The notes under the pieces were generated by a model. That model worked only from the letters and a program-made list of their open reading frames with translations, was not told where the DNA came from and ran no database searches. The translations under genes and the position numbers were made by a program. Shown in pieces: positions 25,189 to 34,238 of a stretch of DNA of 64,000 nt. Each line of letters opens with the position of its first letter. Position 1 is the stretch's first letter. The stretch is from Ruminococcus sp. Lineage in GTDB: Bacteria; Bacillota; Clostridia; Oscillospirales; Ruminococcaceae. Where the stretch lies: assembly GCA_016290875.1 (NCBI GenBank), contig JAEEVL010000006.1, forward strand, positions 59,768 to 123,767. Reading direction: 5' to 3'.

Positions 25189-28100
25189 TTAATTACTGCT
25201 CCAAGAATAGGGGAGCTTATTTCCGTTAGAATCGACTATGACGAAATTGATAGTTGCTTTATTTACTACATTTTTGTTGTAGCCGTAGCATGTAACACCT
25301 ATAAAACTGTCTTTATTTTTCTCATTTATTTCGCAATTATCATATAATGACAGTGTTAGATCTGTCATTTTTGCTTTTTGACCATTGTTTTCATGGAATG
25401 TATCAAAATCAAGTTGATGGAATGTATCAATAATATGGTCAATGCCTGTGTTTGATAGTTCACCGATAGTAGTGTTTATTATCTCATTTTTAATTTTTTT
25501 ACTAAAGTCGAATTTAAATCCTATATTTTTTAAGAGTTTGATATTCTCCTTTCGGGTGTTAGCTTTTTTCAATGCTTCCTCATATTCAGCATCTGTAATA
25601 TTGACAAATGATTGATTAATAGTGTTTTGTGTTGTAATTAATGGTTTGCTTCCGTCCTGAATGATTTTCATGCCTTGTACATCATAAATAGTAAGTTTTA
25701 TATCTAATTGACTGTAATCTGAGTTTTTATTCTTTTCTGAACTAGTTTCAAAAATCAAATAATCGATATTTAGATTATCCTGATTACTAAAATATGATGA
25801 TATAGCGATACTCTTTGTTTGATCATACTTGAATACTTTTATTGTCTTGTTGGTCAGTTTGTTTCCGTACAGATAATCAATCAAATCATTAGATGCTTTT
25901 CTATTCCTTAAGTTGTCAACTGTATTATTGAGTTCTTTATTATAATATACGGATTCGTCTTTAGAATTAATAGTAAAGCTATGTTTAAAATATAATGGGA
26001 TATTGGCATTTTCAACTTTGAAAGTTAGTAATTGCATACCTATAGATGTTCTTTTTCCTCTTGCAGTTTTTTCCAAATTGTTTTTATTAAGCCATACATA
26101 CAAAGTGTACTTTTTATTTGCGCTTCCGTTTTTAATTGCGTTACCGGTAGATTTATCGTGAACATTTACAAAACTTGGCGCATCTATACTCCAATTATAG
26201 TTTGCTTTAAACTCGATAACAAAGACACTACTCCCTTTATATTTTGTTACATTATCAATACCAAATCCTCTTGCGACTGCTTCACCATTATAATCGAACA
26301 TGAATGGCAGTGAATTGCCGTTTGGTGCAACTGAAAAATCAACTGCTGGTGTTTGCTTTATTTGCCCTTTTTTGCTGCATACAGAACAGAATTGCTGTTC
26401 TGTGCCATTACTGTATTCATTGGCTTTTTGAGTCGTTTTGTATTGCCATTTGTGACCGGTAGCTTTTAAAACTTCTTTCTCCTGTTTACGACATCCGGTT
26501 CGGGTACAGGTTCTTGTCTTACTGCCATCTTTTTCACAAGTTGCGGGAATTATGCTTTCCCATTTTCCGTATGAGTGACCGAGTTTAGGTAATTTCTGAG
26601 TATCGGCGACATGTTTGCAGTTTTTGCACGTTTTTTTCTTATAACCGTCTGCTGTGCAGGTTGGATCAGTGGTGACCCATGAATAGCTGTGATCTTTTTT
26701 ATCAATTTCCTTTTTTTCTTCTTTATGACATTTCTTGCATATTCTTGTTTTGACACCTTTTTTAGAACAGGTTGCAGCCTGGCTGACTCTCCATTTATCG
26801 AAATCATGTCCAGGGGCTTTTAAAGGCTTTGTATCTTTAACGTGATCGCAGCCTTTGCATTTGTATCTTTTAATTCCATCAAGTGTACAACTTGTCGGAT
26901 AATCGTATTCCCAAGAATAGCTGTGTGCTATTTTAGGAATATCTTGGGTTTCAGTGTGCTTACAGCCGTATTTTTTGCATATTCTGGTTTTTGTACCCTT
27001 CTTAGTACAAGTTGCTTTCTTGGTAACTTTCCAACTGTCATATTCATGAGTTATTGGGATAGTAGCTTTTTCTTCCTTATGGCAGCCGTAACGTCTGCAG
27101 GTTCTGACTTTTGTACCGGCTGAAGTACAGGAAGCTTTCGTGGTGACTCTCCAGTTTTCAAAATCGTGACCGCGTGAAGCAACTGATCTGGTCTTTGAAA
27201 CGTGAGAGCATTTTGTACATCTGTACTCTTCAGTTCCGGCAGCAGTACAGGTTGGGGCTCTGCCTGATTTCCAGGCATAGGTATGAGCTGTTTTAGGGAT
27301 AGTTTGTGTCTGCTGGTAGTGACAGCCGTATTTTTTGCAGGTCCTGGCTTTTAGTCCTTCCTTTGCGCAAGTTGCGTTTCTGGTGACTCTCCACTTTTCA
27401 TAATCGTGATTGCAGGCTGCATAAACAAGTTCTTCTGAATTCTCCTCTTCAGTTTTGGTGATATGGGGCTTTTCATTCCATTGGAACTCTTTTCTTAGCT
27501 CTGCTACGGAAATATCTTGTTCAGCTTCGATAAGCTGAGCCGCAGAAGCTGCTACAAATTGAGCAGCACTTGATGTACCGTCACTGCTTACTTCATACAT
27601 ATCAACATAGTCACCGTAGTTTGAATAGTCCATGATACTGCCGTTTTCATCAGTAGCTCCTACTGATACTACAGTATCAAATGCGGCAGGAAATACAGCT
27701 TTTTCGCCGTATGTGTTTCCGGCTGAAGCAACGACGAATACGTTGTGATTTTCGGCGTATTCAATGGCATCACAGAGCAGTGAAGAGTTTTTATAGCCAG
27801 CGAAACTCATAACGATGATATCTGCATCATTATCGACTGCCCATTTTATGCCTTTGCTGACATCAGAGTATGTTCCGGTTCCATTATCATCAAGAACTCT
27901 GACATCAAGTATGTTTGCTTCTGGCACTTTGTCATTAAGTATTCCGAGCATTTTGTTGCCATGATCTGAATCGATCGTATCGTCATTTACAAAAGAAACA
28001 CTCTTATACGTCGTGGTATTAGTCGTACCTGTATCAAGCAGTGCAATCTTTACGCCGTGTCCGGTTTCATCGTGTTCGTGGTCGCATGTTGAAGAGTGAA

Positions 28101-28218
28101 CTTCGTGCGGTTCTGCTTCTTTTACTGAAGCATTTGCTGGCAGCATTGCTGTATTAGACGATAGCATAACAGCTGTTGACAGCAGGGAAATGATTTTTCT
28201 GCATTTTGAAGATAGCAT
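25189..28218 (-). CDS. secreted S8 (subtilisin-like) protease with Cys-rich repeats, paralogue
   Basis: 1009 residues. Signal peptide 1-31, a His-rich stretch, then the same compact S8 domain as at 12291-14942: Asp62 (LLDTG), His86 (SDHGNK), Asn168 (ASAGN), Ser216 (DGTSSAAQ). Some eight Cys repeats follow (about 268-580); several carry the variant C-x3-GC in place of C-x2-C. The C-terminal 380 residues are a different domain, unrecognised, in place of the helical end of the first copy. So protease and repeats are shared while the effector end has been exchanged. AAAGAGGTTG precedes the ATG. Confidence 0.87.
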   Translation of the reverse strand: MLSSKCRKIISLLSTAVMLSSNTAMLPANASVKEAEPHEVHSSTCDHEHDETGHGVKIALLDTGTTNTTTYKSVSFVNDDTIDSDHGNKMLGILNDKVPEANILDVRVLDDNGTGTYSDVSKGIKWAVDNDADIIVMSFAGYKNSSLLCDAIEYAENHNVFVVASAGNTYGEKAVFPAAFDTVVSVGATDENGSIMDYSNYGDYVDMYEVSSDGTSSAAQFVAASAAQLIEAEQDISVAELRKEFQWNEKPHITKTEEENSEELVYAACNHDYEKWRVTRNATCAKEGLKARTCKKYGCHYQQTQTIPKTAHTYAWKSGRAPTCTAAGTEEYRCTKCSHVSKTRSVASRGHDFENWRVTTKASCTSAGTKVRTCRRYGCHKEEKATIPITHEYDSWKVTKKATCTKKGTKTRICKKYGCKHTETQDIPKIAHSYSWEYDYPTSCTLDGIKRYKCKGCDHVKDTKPLKAPGHDFDKWRVSQAATCSKKGVKTRICKKCHKEEKKEIDKKDHSYSWVTTDPTCTADGYKKKTCKNCKHVADTQKLPKLGHSYGKWESIIPATCEKDGSKTRTCTRTGCRKQEKEVLKATGHKWQYKTTQKANEYSNGTEQQFCSVCSKKGQIKQTPAVDFSVAPNGNSLPFMFDYNGEAVARGFGIDNVTKYKGSSVFVIEFKANYNWSIDAPSFVNVHDKSTGNAIKNGSANKKYTLYVWLNKNNLEKTARGKRTSIGMQLLTFKVENANIPLYFKHSFTINSKDESVYYNKELNNTVDNLRNRKASNDLIDYLYGNKLTNKTIKVFKYDQTKSIAISSYFSNQDNLNIDYLIFETSSEKNKNSDYSQLDIKLTIYDVQGMKIIQDGSKPLITTQNTINQSFVNITDAEYEEALKKANTRKENIKLLKNIGFKFDFSKKIKNEIINTTIGELSNTGIDHIIDTFHQLDFDTFHENNGQKAKMTDLTLSLYDNCEINEKNKDSFIGVTCYGYNKNVVNKATINFVIVDSNGNKLPYSWSSN

Positions 28219-28286
28219 AAATCAACCTCTTTCTTTTTATGAATATATTAGCGGTAAATATTAATTGAAACCACTAATTCACAAAT

Positions 28287-28315
28287 AGTTTACCATATAT
28301 ATCATAAAAATGCAA
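28287..28315 (-). promoter_or_regulatory. candidate promoter of the second subtilase
   Basis: TTGCAT (28315-28310), 17-nt spacer, TAAACT (28292-28287) on the minus strand. Confidence 0.5.
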
Positions 28316-28329
28316 GTGTTGATTTTAAA

Positions 28330-28374
28330 ATAAAACAACAACGCCTACCTTGTTTATGATGCAAGGTAGGCGTT
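28330..28374 (-). terminator. terminator of the peptide/nucleotidyltransferase operon
   Basis: AACGCCTACCTTG / CAAGGTAGGCGTT stem with 9-nt loop, followed on the minus strand by a T-rich stretch. It starts 11 nt after the TGA at 28386-28388, the stop of the nucleotidyltransferase frame if the TAG at 28497 is read through. Confidence 0.8.
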
Positions 28375-28496
28375 GCGTTATAGAATCAGCTATTTTTAAC
28401 TTTCTTCTTATCATTCTTCATTACTTTAAAAACAATTGGTATGAGATCCCTGAACTTAATGAGTATACGTCCCCACCGATATACGATCCCGAATGG

Positions 28497-29504
28497 CTAC
28501 AAGAGCGGACACTTATCAACAAACTTTATGGAGTTTCTCATATAACCGACCGAAGGAAACAGGTTTGTCAGTATGAACTTTGTCTTTGACTGCTTGTTAA
28601 GCTCCTTTTGGATCCTTCTTTCATAAGTTCCGTATGTACCTGCTGTCAGGTAGAACATGAGCATTTCCTGTTCGTTCTCGGATAGTTCGGGGAAACTTTC
28701 GGAAGAAAAGACCTTGTTCGCAAGCACTCTCCGTTCATTCTCATAATCTGATATTTCAAGCTGTTTGCATTGCTCCTCTATGTATTTCCAATCAAGCGTA
28801 TCCCCCTTGTTCTTACAGTAAATATAGCAGTCGAGGAGCAAGCGTATGCCGGTGCCGCCATTACTGTAATGCTTATACTCATGAGCAGTCATAAACACGT
28901 AGAAATCTTCATCGGATAGATGATAGCCGTATTTACTGCCGTCATCAAGGCGCATAAGTCTTTTGGTGTCAGCGTAATACCTGTTGAATACTTCGGAATG
29001 GCCTTTTCCGAATAGCGCTGTGTGAAGCTCAAAATTCAACACAGGCGGTTTCATATAAACATCATGATGTCCGCCGTTTTCGCCTTCTATGGAGTATCCA
29101 TGAGCAAGCATGATATCTTTGACCTGCTTCCGCTTGCCGGCATCGAAGAGAACATCATTGTCAGACATTTCACGCATACCGTTTTCGGGATATAGTTCTT
29201 TCAGAAGTGCGCCTTTCAGCGGCATATACCAGATGCCTTGCTGTTCAAAATCTTCCGTTATCGCAGCTCTTTCCATATCAAGATAGATATTCTTTCTGAT
29301 AGCTTTCTTGTACGCTTCATGGAATTCAGCGTGATTTATTTCTGCACGTTCAAGAGAAATGCATACAGCGGCCCGGACTGTATGAAATTTCGCAAGCGTG
29401 TAAAGTTTTTCAAGGTCCATTGTCTCTGTCCTTGCCTTATCCGCTGTAATACCGTTTACGGCACATGACAGGAGATATATAAGATCTTTGTAAGTATCTT
29501 TCAT
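28497..29504 (-). CDS. nucleotidyltransferase family protein (NTP_transf_5), probably truncated
   Basis: 335 residues of the uncharacterised nucleotidyltransferase family PF14907. The active-site region reads MPLKGALLKELYP then MREMSDNDVLF; Asp115 and Asp117 are the likely metal ligands. Family members occur in RiPP clusters, for instance paeninodin-type lasso peptides, where one phosphorylates the peptide. Here it follows two short precursor-like peptides. The frame ends at TAG (28499-28497), but the same frame continues 36 sensible codons (PFGIVYRWGRILIKFRDLIP) to TGA at 28386-28388, right before the terminator, so the TAG looks like a nonsense mutation removing the C-terminus. AGGA about 11 nt upstream favours the ATG at 29502-29504; a GTG lies 8 codons earlier. 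Confidence 0.8.
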   Translation of the reverse strand: MKDTYKDLIYLLSCAVNGITADKARTETMDLEKLYTLAKFHTVRAAVCISLERAEINHAEFHEAYKKAIRKNIYLDMERAAITEDFEQQGIWYMPLKGALLKELYPENGMREMSDNDVLFDAGKRKQVKDIMLAHGYSIEGENGGHHDVYMKPPVLNFELHTALFGKGHSEVFNRYYADTKRLMRLDDGSKYGYHLSDEDFYVFMTAHEYKHYSNGGTGIRLLLDCYIYCKNKGDTLDWKYIEEQCKQLEISDYENERRVLANKVFSSESFPELSENEQEMLMFYLTAGTYGTYERRIQKELNKQSKTKFILTNLFPSVGYMRNSIKFVDKCPLL

Positions 29505-29639
29505 TTTTTCAATTATCCTATGTAACACAGCCTGTCAAGAGCTATTTCATACTCTTGAATCATTATTGGCTGATGTTTTGCTGCTTGTAATATCCTTTAA
29601 TCTTGTACTGCATCGCTCCGTCCACGCAAGAGTAGCGAA

Positions 29640-29759
29640 TCAGGGGAGCGTAGTTATGGGGAAGTCTATCAACTCATTGCTGCTTTGAGATGTAGCAATA
29701 ATGTCTTCGTTCTTGAACTCAATAATCTCAATTTCAGGCGTTATATATTCTGTTTTCAT
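29640..29759 (-). CDS. RiPP-precursor-like small peptide B
   Basis: 39 residues. The N-terminal half closely matches peptide A (shared pattern YITPExEIxxFxxxDIIxTS) while the C-terminal half (QSSNELIDFPITTLP) is unrelated. A conserved leader and variable tail is the usual layout of ribosomally made, modified peptides. It starts 2 nt after the stop of peptide A, implying coupling. The run CCCC near the end could hide a frameshift, since another frame continues to about 29565. Confidence 0.55.
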   Translation of the reverse strand: MKTEYITPEIEIIEFKNEDIIATSQSSNELIDFPITTLP

Positions 29760-29761
29760 TA

Positions 29762-29884
29762 TTAACCCCATCCGTTCTCGGGAGTATTAGGATCATCTAT
29801 TGTAGGTTTGCCTGATGTAGTGATGATATCATCGGTTTCGAATGTGTCGATTTCCATTTCAGGTGTTATGTACTTCTTTTCCAT
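29762..29884 (-). CDS. RiPP-precursor-like small peptide A
   Basis: 40 residues, beginning MEKKYITPEMEI. It carries a YxxP motif and a Thr at position -2 before a Gly-led tail (GKPTIDDPNTPENGWG) with Asp at tail position 7; these traits recall lasso precursors. However, no lasso cyclase, recognition protein or protease is encoded nearby, so the modification chemistry is unknown. GGAAGGAAA lies about 9 nt before the ATG and a promoter at 29974-30002. First gene of the operon with peptide B and the nucleotidyltransferase. Confidence 0.6.
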   Translation of the reverse strand: MEKKYITPEMEIDTFETDDIITTSGKPTIDDPNTPENGWG

Positions 29885-29973
29885 AATGATGTTTCCTTCC
29901 ATTCTTTGTAATCCATATAGTAAGGATTTATAGTCATATATAGATTACAATGCGCTGCTTTTTCGTTATGAGT

Positions 29974-30002
29974 ATTATATCATAACATATTGAAATTTGC
30001 AA
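29974..30002 (-). promoter_or_regulatory. promoter of the small-peptide operon
   Basis: TTGCAA (30002-29997), 17-nt spacer, TATAAT (29979-29974) on the minus strand. Confidence 0.65.
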
Positions 30003-30050
30003 TAGGAGTGACAAAACTTTTGACGTATTTTGGGCTTTCATGTAGTTTTA

Positions 30051-30096
30051 TAACTAAAAAAACAGCGTCTCCCACGTTTTATCGCAGGAGACGCTG
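30051..30096 (-). terminator. terminator of the LRR-transglutaminase genes
   Basis: CAGCGTCTCC / GGAGACGCTG stem with 14-nt loop, followed on the minus strand by TTTTTTTAG. Confidence 0.85.
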
Positions 30097-30131
30097 AGCT
30101 TTATATGTTAGTTGTATAAATAAATGTTATT

Positions 30132-31949
30132 TCAGGGTAACGGACGTTCAAGATCCTCTAAGTAATCTTGCCAGTCGATTTTACCGTCAAAGTTTACATC
30201 TGCGAGCACAGTATCAATCGAGTCAATGTTGCCTTTGTAATAATCCCAGATAAGATTAGCATCATCACGATTGATTACTCCGTCCATATTCACATCACCT
30301 ACTGAATAGGAGCATTTAGGTGTTTCAGCAGGAAGAGTATATGTGAATCTGCTTGAAGGCGCTTCGATTACCCAAGCTGAATGGCCATTGGAGCATTTTT
30401 TTATGTCAGTATCTGATATTAAGAAATGATCATAATCTATAGTACCATTTGGATCAGCGCCGGAATCATCATGTGTAGCATCAACATGGAAATAATGATC
30501 GCCTAATTTAACAATGCACCAAGCATGTCCCATATCGGTGCCGTTGCCATAAGAACCAGTATAATATGCTTCTATATCAGCTTCGTTCAGAAGAAGTGCC
30601 AATGCACGTGCATAACCTTCACATATTGCTGAATCTCCAATAAATGCGGCTGAATCTTCCTTGGCATTACAAGAATCATCCGGAACTCTTATACCATCTC
30701 TAAATGTATATGCATATACGACTTTATTGCAAAGCCAATCATGAAGTGACTTGATCTTCTCAACATCTGACATATCGTCGGTTACATTAGTAGCTACAAC
30801 ATACTTGATTTCATCTTTGAGGTAATCACTTAAAAATCCCAATTCGTTATGATCAATCATACCGTAATTATTCTTGATTATACTGCTGTAATTGGGATTG
30901 AAACTTGGTTCGGAGTTTTCAACGCTTACAACCAAAGGTTCACCGTTGATCTTACGAAGATTTTTGCAGCCATGTAAGAAGTGGTCGGAGAATAGACTAT
31001 CCAATACTTCATAATCCTCAGAATTAATGTTTTCTAATGATGAACAGTTAACAAAGCAGTTAGGGGCGAACATTTTTGATGTAAAAGCAGGAATTGTTAA
31101 AGAAGTCAAAGACGTACAATCTCTGAATGAAGATGCACCAATAACTGAAATTGATTCAGGTAAAACAACTTCCTTAAGGCTTGAACAATTTCTGAATGCT
31201 TCGCTGTTGATCGTTGTAAGTGATTCAGAAAAATCAACTGATTCAAGGCTTGTACAGTTTCTGAAAGCATTCTTCTCAATAGTTGTAACCATTTCCGGAA
31301 TTGTTATTGATTCAAGAGCGCTGCAATTCTCAAATATGCTATCCGGGATTGCTGTTAAATCAGCAGGAAGGATTACATTTCTAAGATCCTTACAGTCTTT
31401 GAATGCATACTTGTCGATTGCTTTAACGTTCTTCATATTGATAGAATTGATTCCGGCATCATTAAATGCAAATGTTTCAATTTTCTCAACAGAAATAGGA
31501 AGTGCTATTGATTTAAGATTCTTTGTTCTTGCAAATGCAGAACGCTCGATAGTTCTTATTCCAAGAGGCATTACAACTGACTCTAATTTAGTGTCATTGC
31601 AGAAACAGAAAGCAGGAATACTCTGGATTCCTCTCGGAATAATAACCGATTTGATTGTAGTATTATTCTGGAATAAATGCTCGCCAAGCTCGGTGATTGA
31701 ATGTCCGTCAATTCCCTGAGGAATGCTGATGTATTCATCATTACCGTTGTACTTTACGAGCTTTGCGGTATAGTCTCCGGTAACTTCATACTCCCAGTCA
31801 CCGTAAACGACAGCAGCGCTTGCTGAAATCGGATTTGATGAAACGAACTTGCTAATTACGCTTGATTCTGATGCAACCAACCCCGATGAAACGAGTGAAA
31901 GTGCCATTACAGATGCAACGATTTTTTTAGATTTCATACTTAAACTCAT
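30132..31949 (-). CDS. secreted LRR - transglutaminase-like - dockerin protein (copy 1)
   Basis: 605 residues. Signal peptide 1-46 (ends SASAA), a short beta domain, BspA-type leucine-rich repeats at about 75-340, a transglutaminase-like cysteine enzyme at about 380-530 with triad Cys443 (SAICEGYARA), His475 (MGHAW) and Asp490 (HVDATHDD), and a type I dockerin at 549-600 (GDVNMDGVINRDD, ADVNFDGKIDWQD). Bacterial members of this fold act as proteases, amidases or cross-linkers; which applies is unknown. The dockerin suggests assembly on a scaffold. AAGGAG lies 8 nt before the ATG. Tandem with a paralogue immediately upstream, 37 nt away, probably cotranscribed. Confidence 0.88.
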   Translation of the reverse strand: MSLSMKSKKIVASVMALSLVSSGLVASESSVISKFVSSNPISASAAVVYGDWEYEVTGDYTAKLVKYNGNDEYISIPQGIDGHSITELGEHLFQNNTTIKSVIIPRGIQSIPAFCFCNDTKLESVVMPLGIRTIERSAFARTKNLKSIALPISVEKIETFAFNDAGINSINMKNVKAIDKYAFKDCKDLRNVILPADLTAIPDSIFENCSALESITIPEMVTTIEKNAFRNCTSLESVDFSESLTTINSEAFRNCSSLKEVVLPESISVIGASSFRDCTSLTSLTIPAFTSKMFAPNCFVNCSSLENINSEDYEVLDSLFSDHFLHGCKNLRKINGEPLVVSVENSEPSFNPNYSSIIKNNYGMIDHNELGFLSDYLKDEIKYVVATNVTDDMSDVEKIKSLHDWLCNKVVYAYTFRDGIRVPDDSCNAKEDSAAFIGDSAICEGYARALALLLNEADIEAYYTGSYGNGTDMGHAWCIVKLGDHYFHVDATHDDSGADPNGTIDYDHFLISDTDIKKCSNGHSAWVIEAPSSRFTYTLPAETPKCSYSVGDVNMDGVINRDDANLIWDYYKGNIDSIDTVLADVNFDGKIDWQDYLEDLERPLP

Positions 31950-31986
31950 AATTAAAACTCCTTCTTCATTGTAGTGTAGTTAATTA

Positions 31987-33801
31987 TTATCGCTCAAAAC
32001 GTCTTGCGAATCTATGCGCTCTTAAACAAGCACTGTCTTCCTTGTCAACTATGCCATCATAGTTTGTATCTGCCAGAACAAGATCTATTGAATCGATTTC
32101 ACCATCAACATAACTGTCGATAAGATCTGCGTCTTCACTGCTGTAAAAGCCATCCATATTCACATCGCCAACTGAATACTGGCATTCGGGAGTTACTTTG
32201 GGTATTGCATATTTATATCTTTGGGTAGGTTTACTAATCCCCCAGCTTGAGTGCATATAACACGTCTTTTGGAGTTTTGAGTCAGATATGAAGAAGTGAT
32301 CATATCCGTTTCCACCGTCATTGTGTGTTGCGTCGATATGGAAATAGTGATCTCCTAATCTTACCATTGTCCATGCGTGAGCTTCACTTAAGTCAGTTTT
32401 TGTACTTAAAATGTAGTATGCTTCGATATCTGCTTCATTCAGAAGAAGAGTTAAAGCTCTTGCGTAACCGTCGCATACAGTTGTATCTCTGAAAAAGACT
32501 GATGAATCAACATTGCACTGTCCTGATGGATCAGGTACCAAGGAATTGTTTTTTTCTACATAGGCATAGTTTACTTTATTAAGCAGCCAGTCATGTAGTT
32601 TTTTTATTTTCTGAACATCAGACATATCGTCGGTTATATTTGTTGCTACTACGTACTTTATCTCTGCATCGAGATATTTGTTGAAGAATTCCCAGCCATG
32701 TGCATCAATCTCGGCAAAATTCTTTTTTATGATACTGTCGTATTTTACGTTAAACTTTGGCTCAGAATCATCCTCTTTTTTGAACAGATATTCATTATTG
32801 ACTTTAAGAAGATTCTTGCAGTTACCAAAATAGTAATTAGCGAAAACATCGTCCAGGGTTTCAAAATCAACGGTATTAATGTTTTCTAACGATGCACAAT
32901 TATAGAAACAGTTAGGTTGTAACATTCCAGCTTTAAAATGCGGGAAAGAAACACAAGTCAGTGATTCACAATCCTTGAATGAGGATGCACCAATAGTTGT
33001 GATCGATTCAGGGAAAACAACTTCTTTGATGCTTGAACAATTTCTGAATGCTTCGTTGTTGATCGTAGTAAGTGATTCAGGGAAATCAACTGATTCAAGA
33101 TTTGTGCAATTTTTGAAGGCGTACTTACCAATAGTTGTAAGTGTTTCCGGGAATGTAATTGATTCAATAGAGCAGCAATTCTCGAATGTGTTTTCGAGGA
33201 TCGATGTTAAACCGGCAGGAAGTACTACATTTCTAAGATTTGTACAGCCTTTGAAAGTATAGTTATCGAGCGTTTTAACGTTCTTCATATTGATCGAAGT
33301 GATTCCTGAATCATTAAATGCAAATGATTCAATTGTCTCAACAGAAATAGGAAGTGCAATTGATTTAAGACTTTTAGTTCTTGCAAATGCAGAACGCTCG
33401 ATTGTCCGTATTCCGAGTGGCATTACAACCGACTCTAATTCTGATGCATTTGTGAAACAGTATGCGGGTATGGTCTGAATTCCTCTCGGAATAATGACAG
33501 ACTTGACAGTCGTATTATACATGAATAATTTTTCGCCAAGCTCGGTAATTGAATGTCCGTCAATTCCTTGAGGAATGCTGATGTTTTCATCATTACCGTT
33601 GTATTTTACAAGCTTCGCGGTATAGTCTCCGGTAACTTCATACTCCCAGTCACCGTAAACAACTGTTGCACTTGCAGAAATCGAATTTGATGAAACGAAC
33701 TTGCTTATTACGCTTGATTCCGATGCAATTACACCCGATGAAACGAGTGAAAGTGCCATTACAGATGCAACGATTTTTTTAGATTTTATGCTTAAATTCA
33801 T
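31987..33801 (-). CDS. secreted LRR - transglutaminase-like - dockerin protein (copy 2)
   Basis: 604 residues with the same domain order as its neighbour: signal peptide, LRRs (75-340), transglutaminase-like domain with Cys443 (TTVCDGYARA), His475 (EAHAW) and Asp490 (HIDATHND), dockerin near 546-597. The first 200 residues are almost identical to copy 1; divergence rises through the LRR C-terminus and the dockerin. The second dockerin helix ends in an Arg-rich tail instead of the usual pattern. First gene of the pair, with a promoter at 33846-33874. Confidence 0.88.
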   Translation of the reverse strand: MNLSIKSKKIVASVMALSLVSSGVIASESSVISKFVSSNSISASATVVYGDWEYEVTGDYTAKLVKYNGNDENISIPQGIDGHSITELGEKLFMYNTTVKSVIIPRGIQTIPAYCFTNASELESVVMPLGIRTIERSAFARTKSLKSIALPISVETIESFAFNDSGITSINMKNVKTLDNYTFKGCTNLRNVVLPAGLTSILENTFENCCSIESITFPETLTTIGKYAFKNCTNLESVDFPESLTTINNEAFRNCSSIKEVVFPESITTIGASSFKDCESLTCVSFPHFKAGMLQPNCFYNCASLENINTVDFETLDDVFANYYFGNCKNLLKVNNEYLFKKEDDSEPKFNVKYDSIIKKNFAEIDAHGWEFFNKYLDAEIKYVVATNITDDMSDVQKIKKLHDWLLNKVNYAYVEKNNSLVPDPSGQCNVDSSVFFRDTTVCDGYARALTLLLNEADIEAYYILSTKTDLSEAHAWTMVRLGDHYFHIDATHNDGGNGYDHFFISDSKLQKTCYMHSSWGISKPTQRYKYAIPKVTPECQYSVGDVNMDGFYSSEDADLIDSYVDGEIDSIDLVLADTNYDGIVDKEDSACLRAHRFARRFER

Positions 33802-33845
33802 AGTAAATTTCTCCTTAGTAAATAGATTTTTGTTGCAACAAGGTT

Positions 33846-33874
33846 AGTGTAGCACACGAAAAAATGAAAGTCAA
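33846..33874 (-). promoter_or_regulatory. promoter of the LRR-transglutaminase pair
   Basis: TTGACT (33874-33869), 17-nt spacer, TACACT (33851-33846) on the minus strand. Confidence 0.6.
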
Positions 33875-33990
33875 CATATCAGTGATACATTTTACATTGC
33901 TTTAACACAGATTTAACTGAAATAATCGAATTGCTAAATTTCTGCTAAATTTCGGTAAAAATGCACTCCTGCAAAAATGATAGTTATTAG

Positions 33991-34092
33991 ATTGCCTGTA
34001 TTCTGAGGGCTTTAGCTGATATTCTTGGCGCTAAGTTTGAGCACAATTCAAATTTTGATTCGTACACTTACGCTTTTGCAACAACTAACTGA
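33991..34092 (+). other. short coding-like remnant
   Basis: A 33-codon open stretch (LRALADILGAKFEHNSNF within it) directly after a stop, without start codon or binding site. It reads like the end of a lost gene but cannot be assigned. The rest of 33875-34167 shows nothing. Confidence 0.2.
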
Positions 34093-34167
34093 ACGCAGAG
34101 AGGGGATGCAAGAGATTACAAAACGATTCTCAATGTCATATACAGCAGGTGGCAGGTTTGCACTTCT

Positions 34168-34196
34168 TTGACAATTTGAGCGGATAGTGATATAAT
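34168..34196 (+). promoter_or_regulatory. promoter of clpS-clpA-aat
   Basis: TTGACA (34168-34173), 17-nt spacer, TATAAT (34191-34196); a perfect consensus. Confidence 0.85.
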
Positions 34197-34238
34197 AATG
34201 TAGAAATACGGCGATAAATGCAAAACTGGAGAATTATT

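Noticed and set aside
28386..29884. Complete lasso-peptide cluster
   Set aside because: No asparagine-synthetase-like cyclase, recognition protein or leader peptidase is encoded nearby; the transglutaminase-like genes at 30-34 kb are secreted LRR proteins, not leader peptidases.
31027..31719. 230-codon ORF antisense to the LRR-transglutaminase gene
   Set aside because: Its repeated sequence only mirrors the LRR codons on the other strand.
33991..34092. Complete small gene upstream of clpS
   Set aside because: It has no start codon or binding site and begins directly after a stop; at most it is a remnant.
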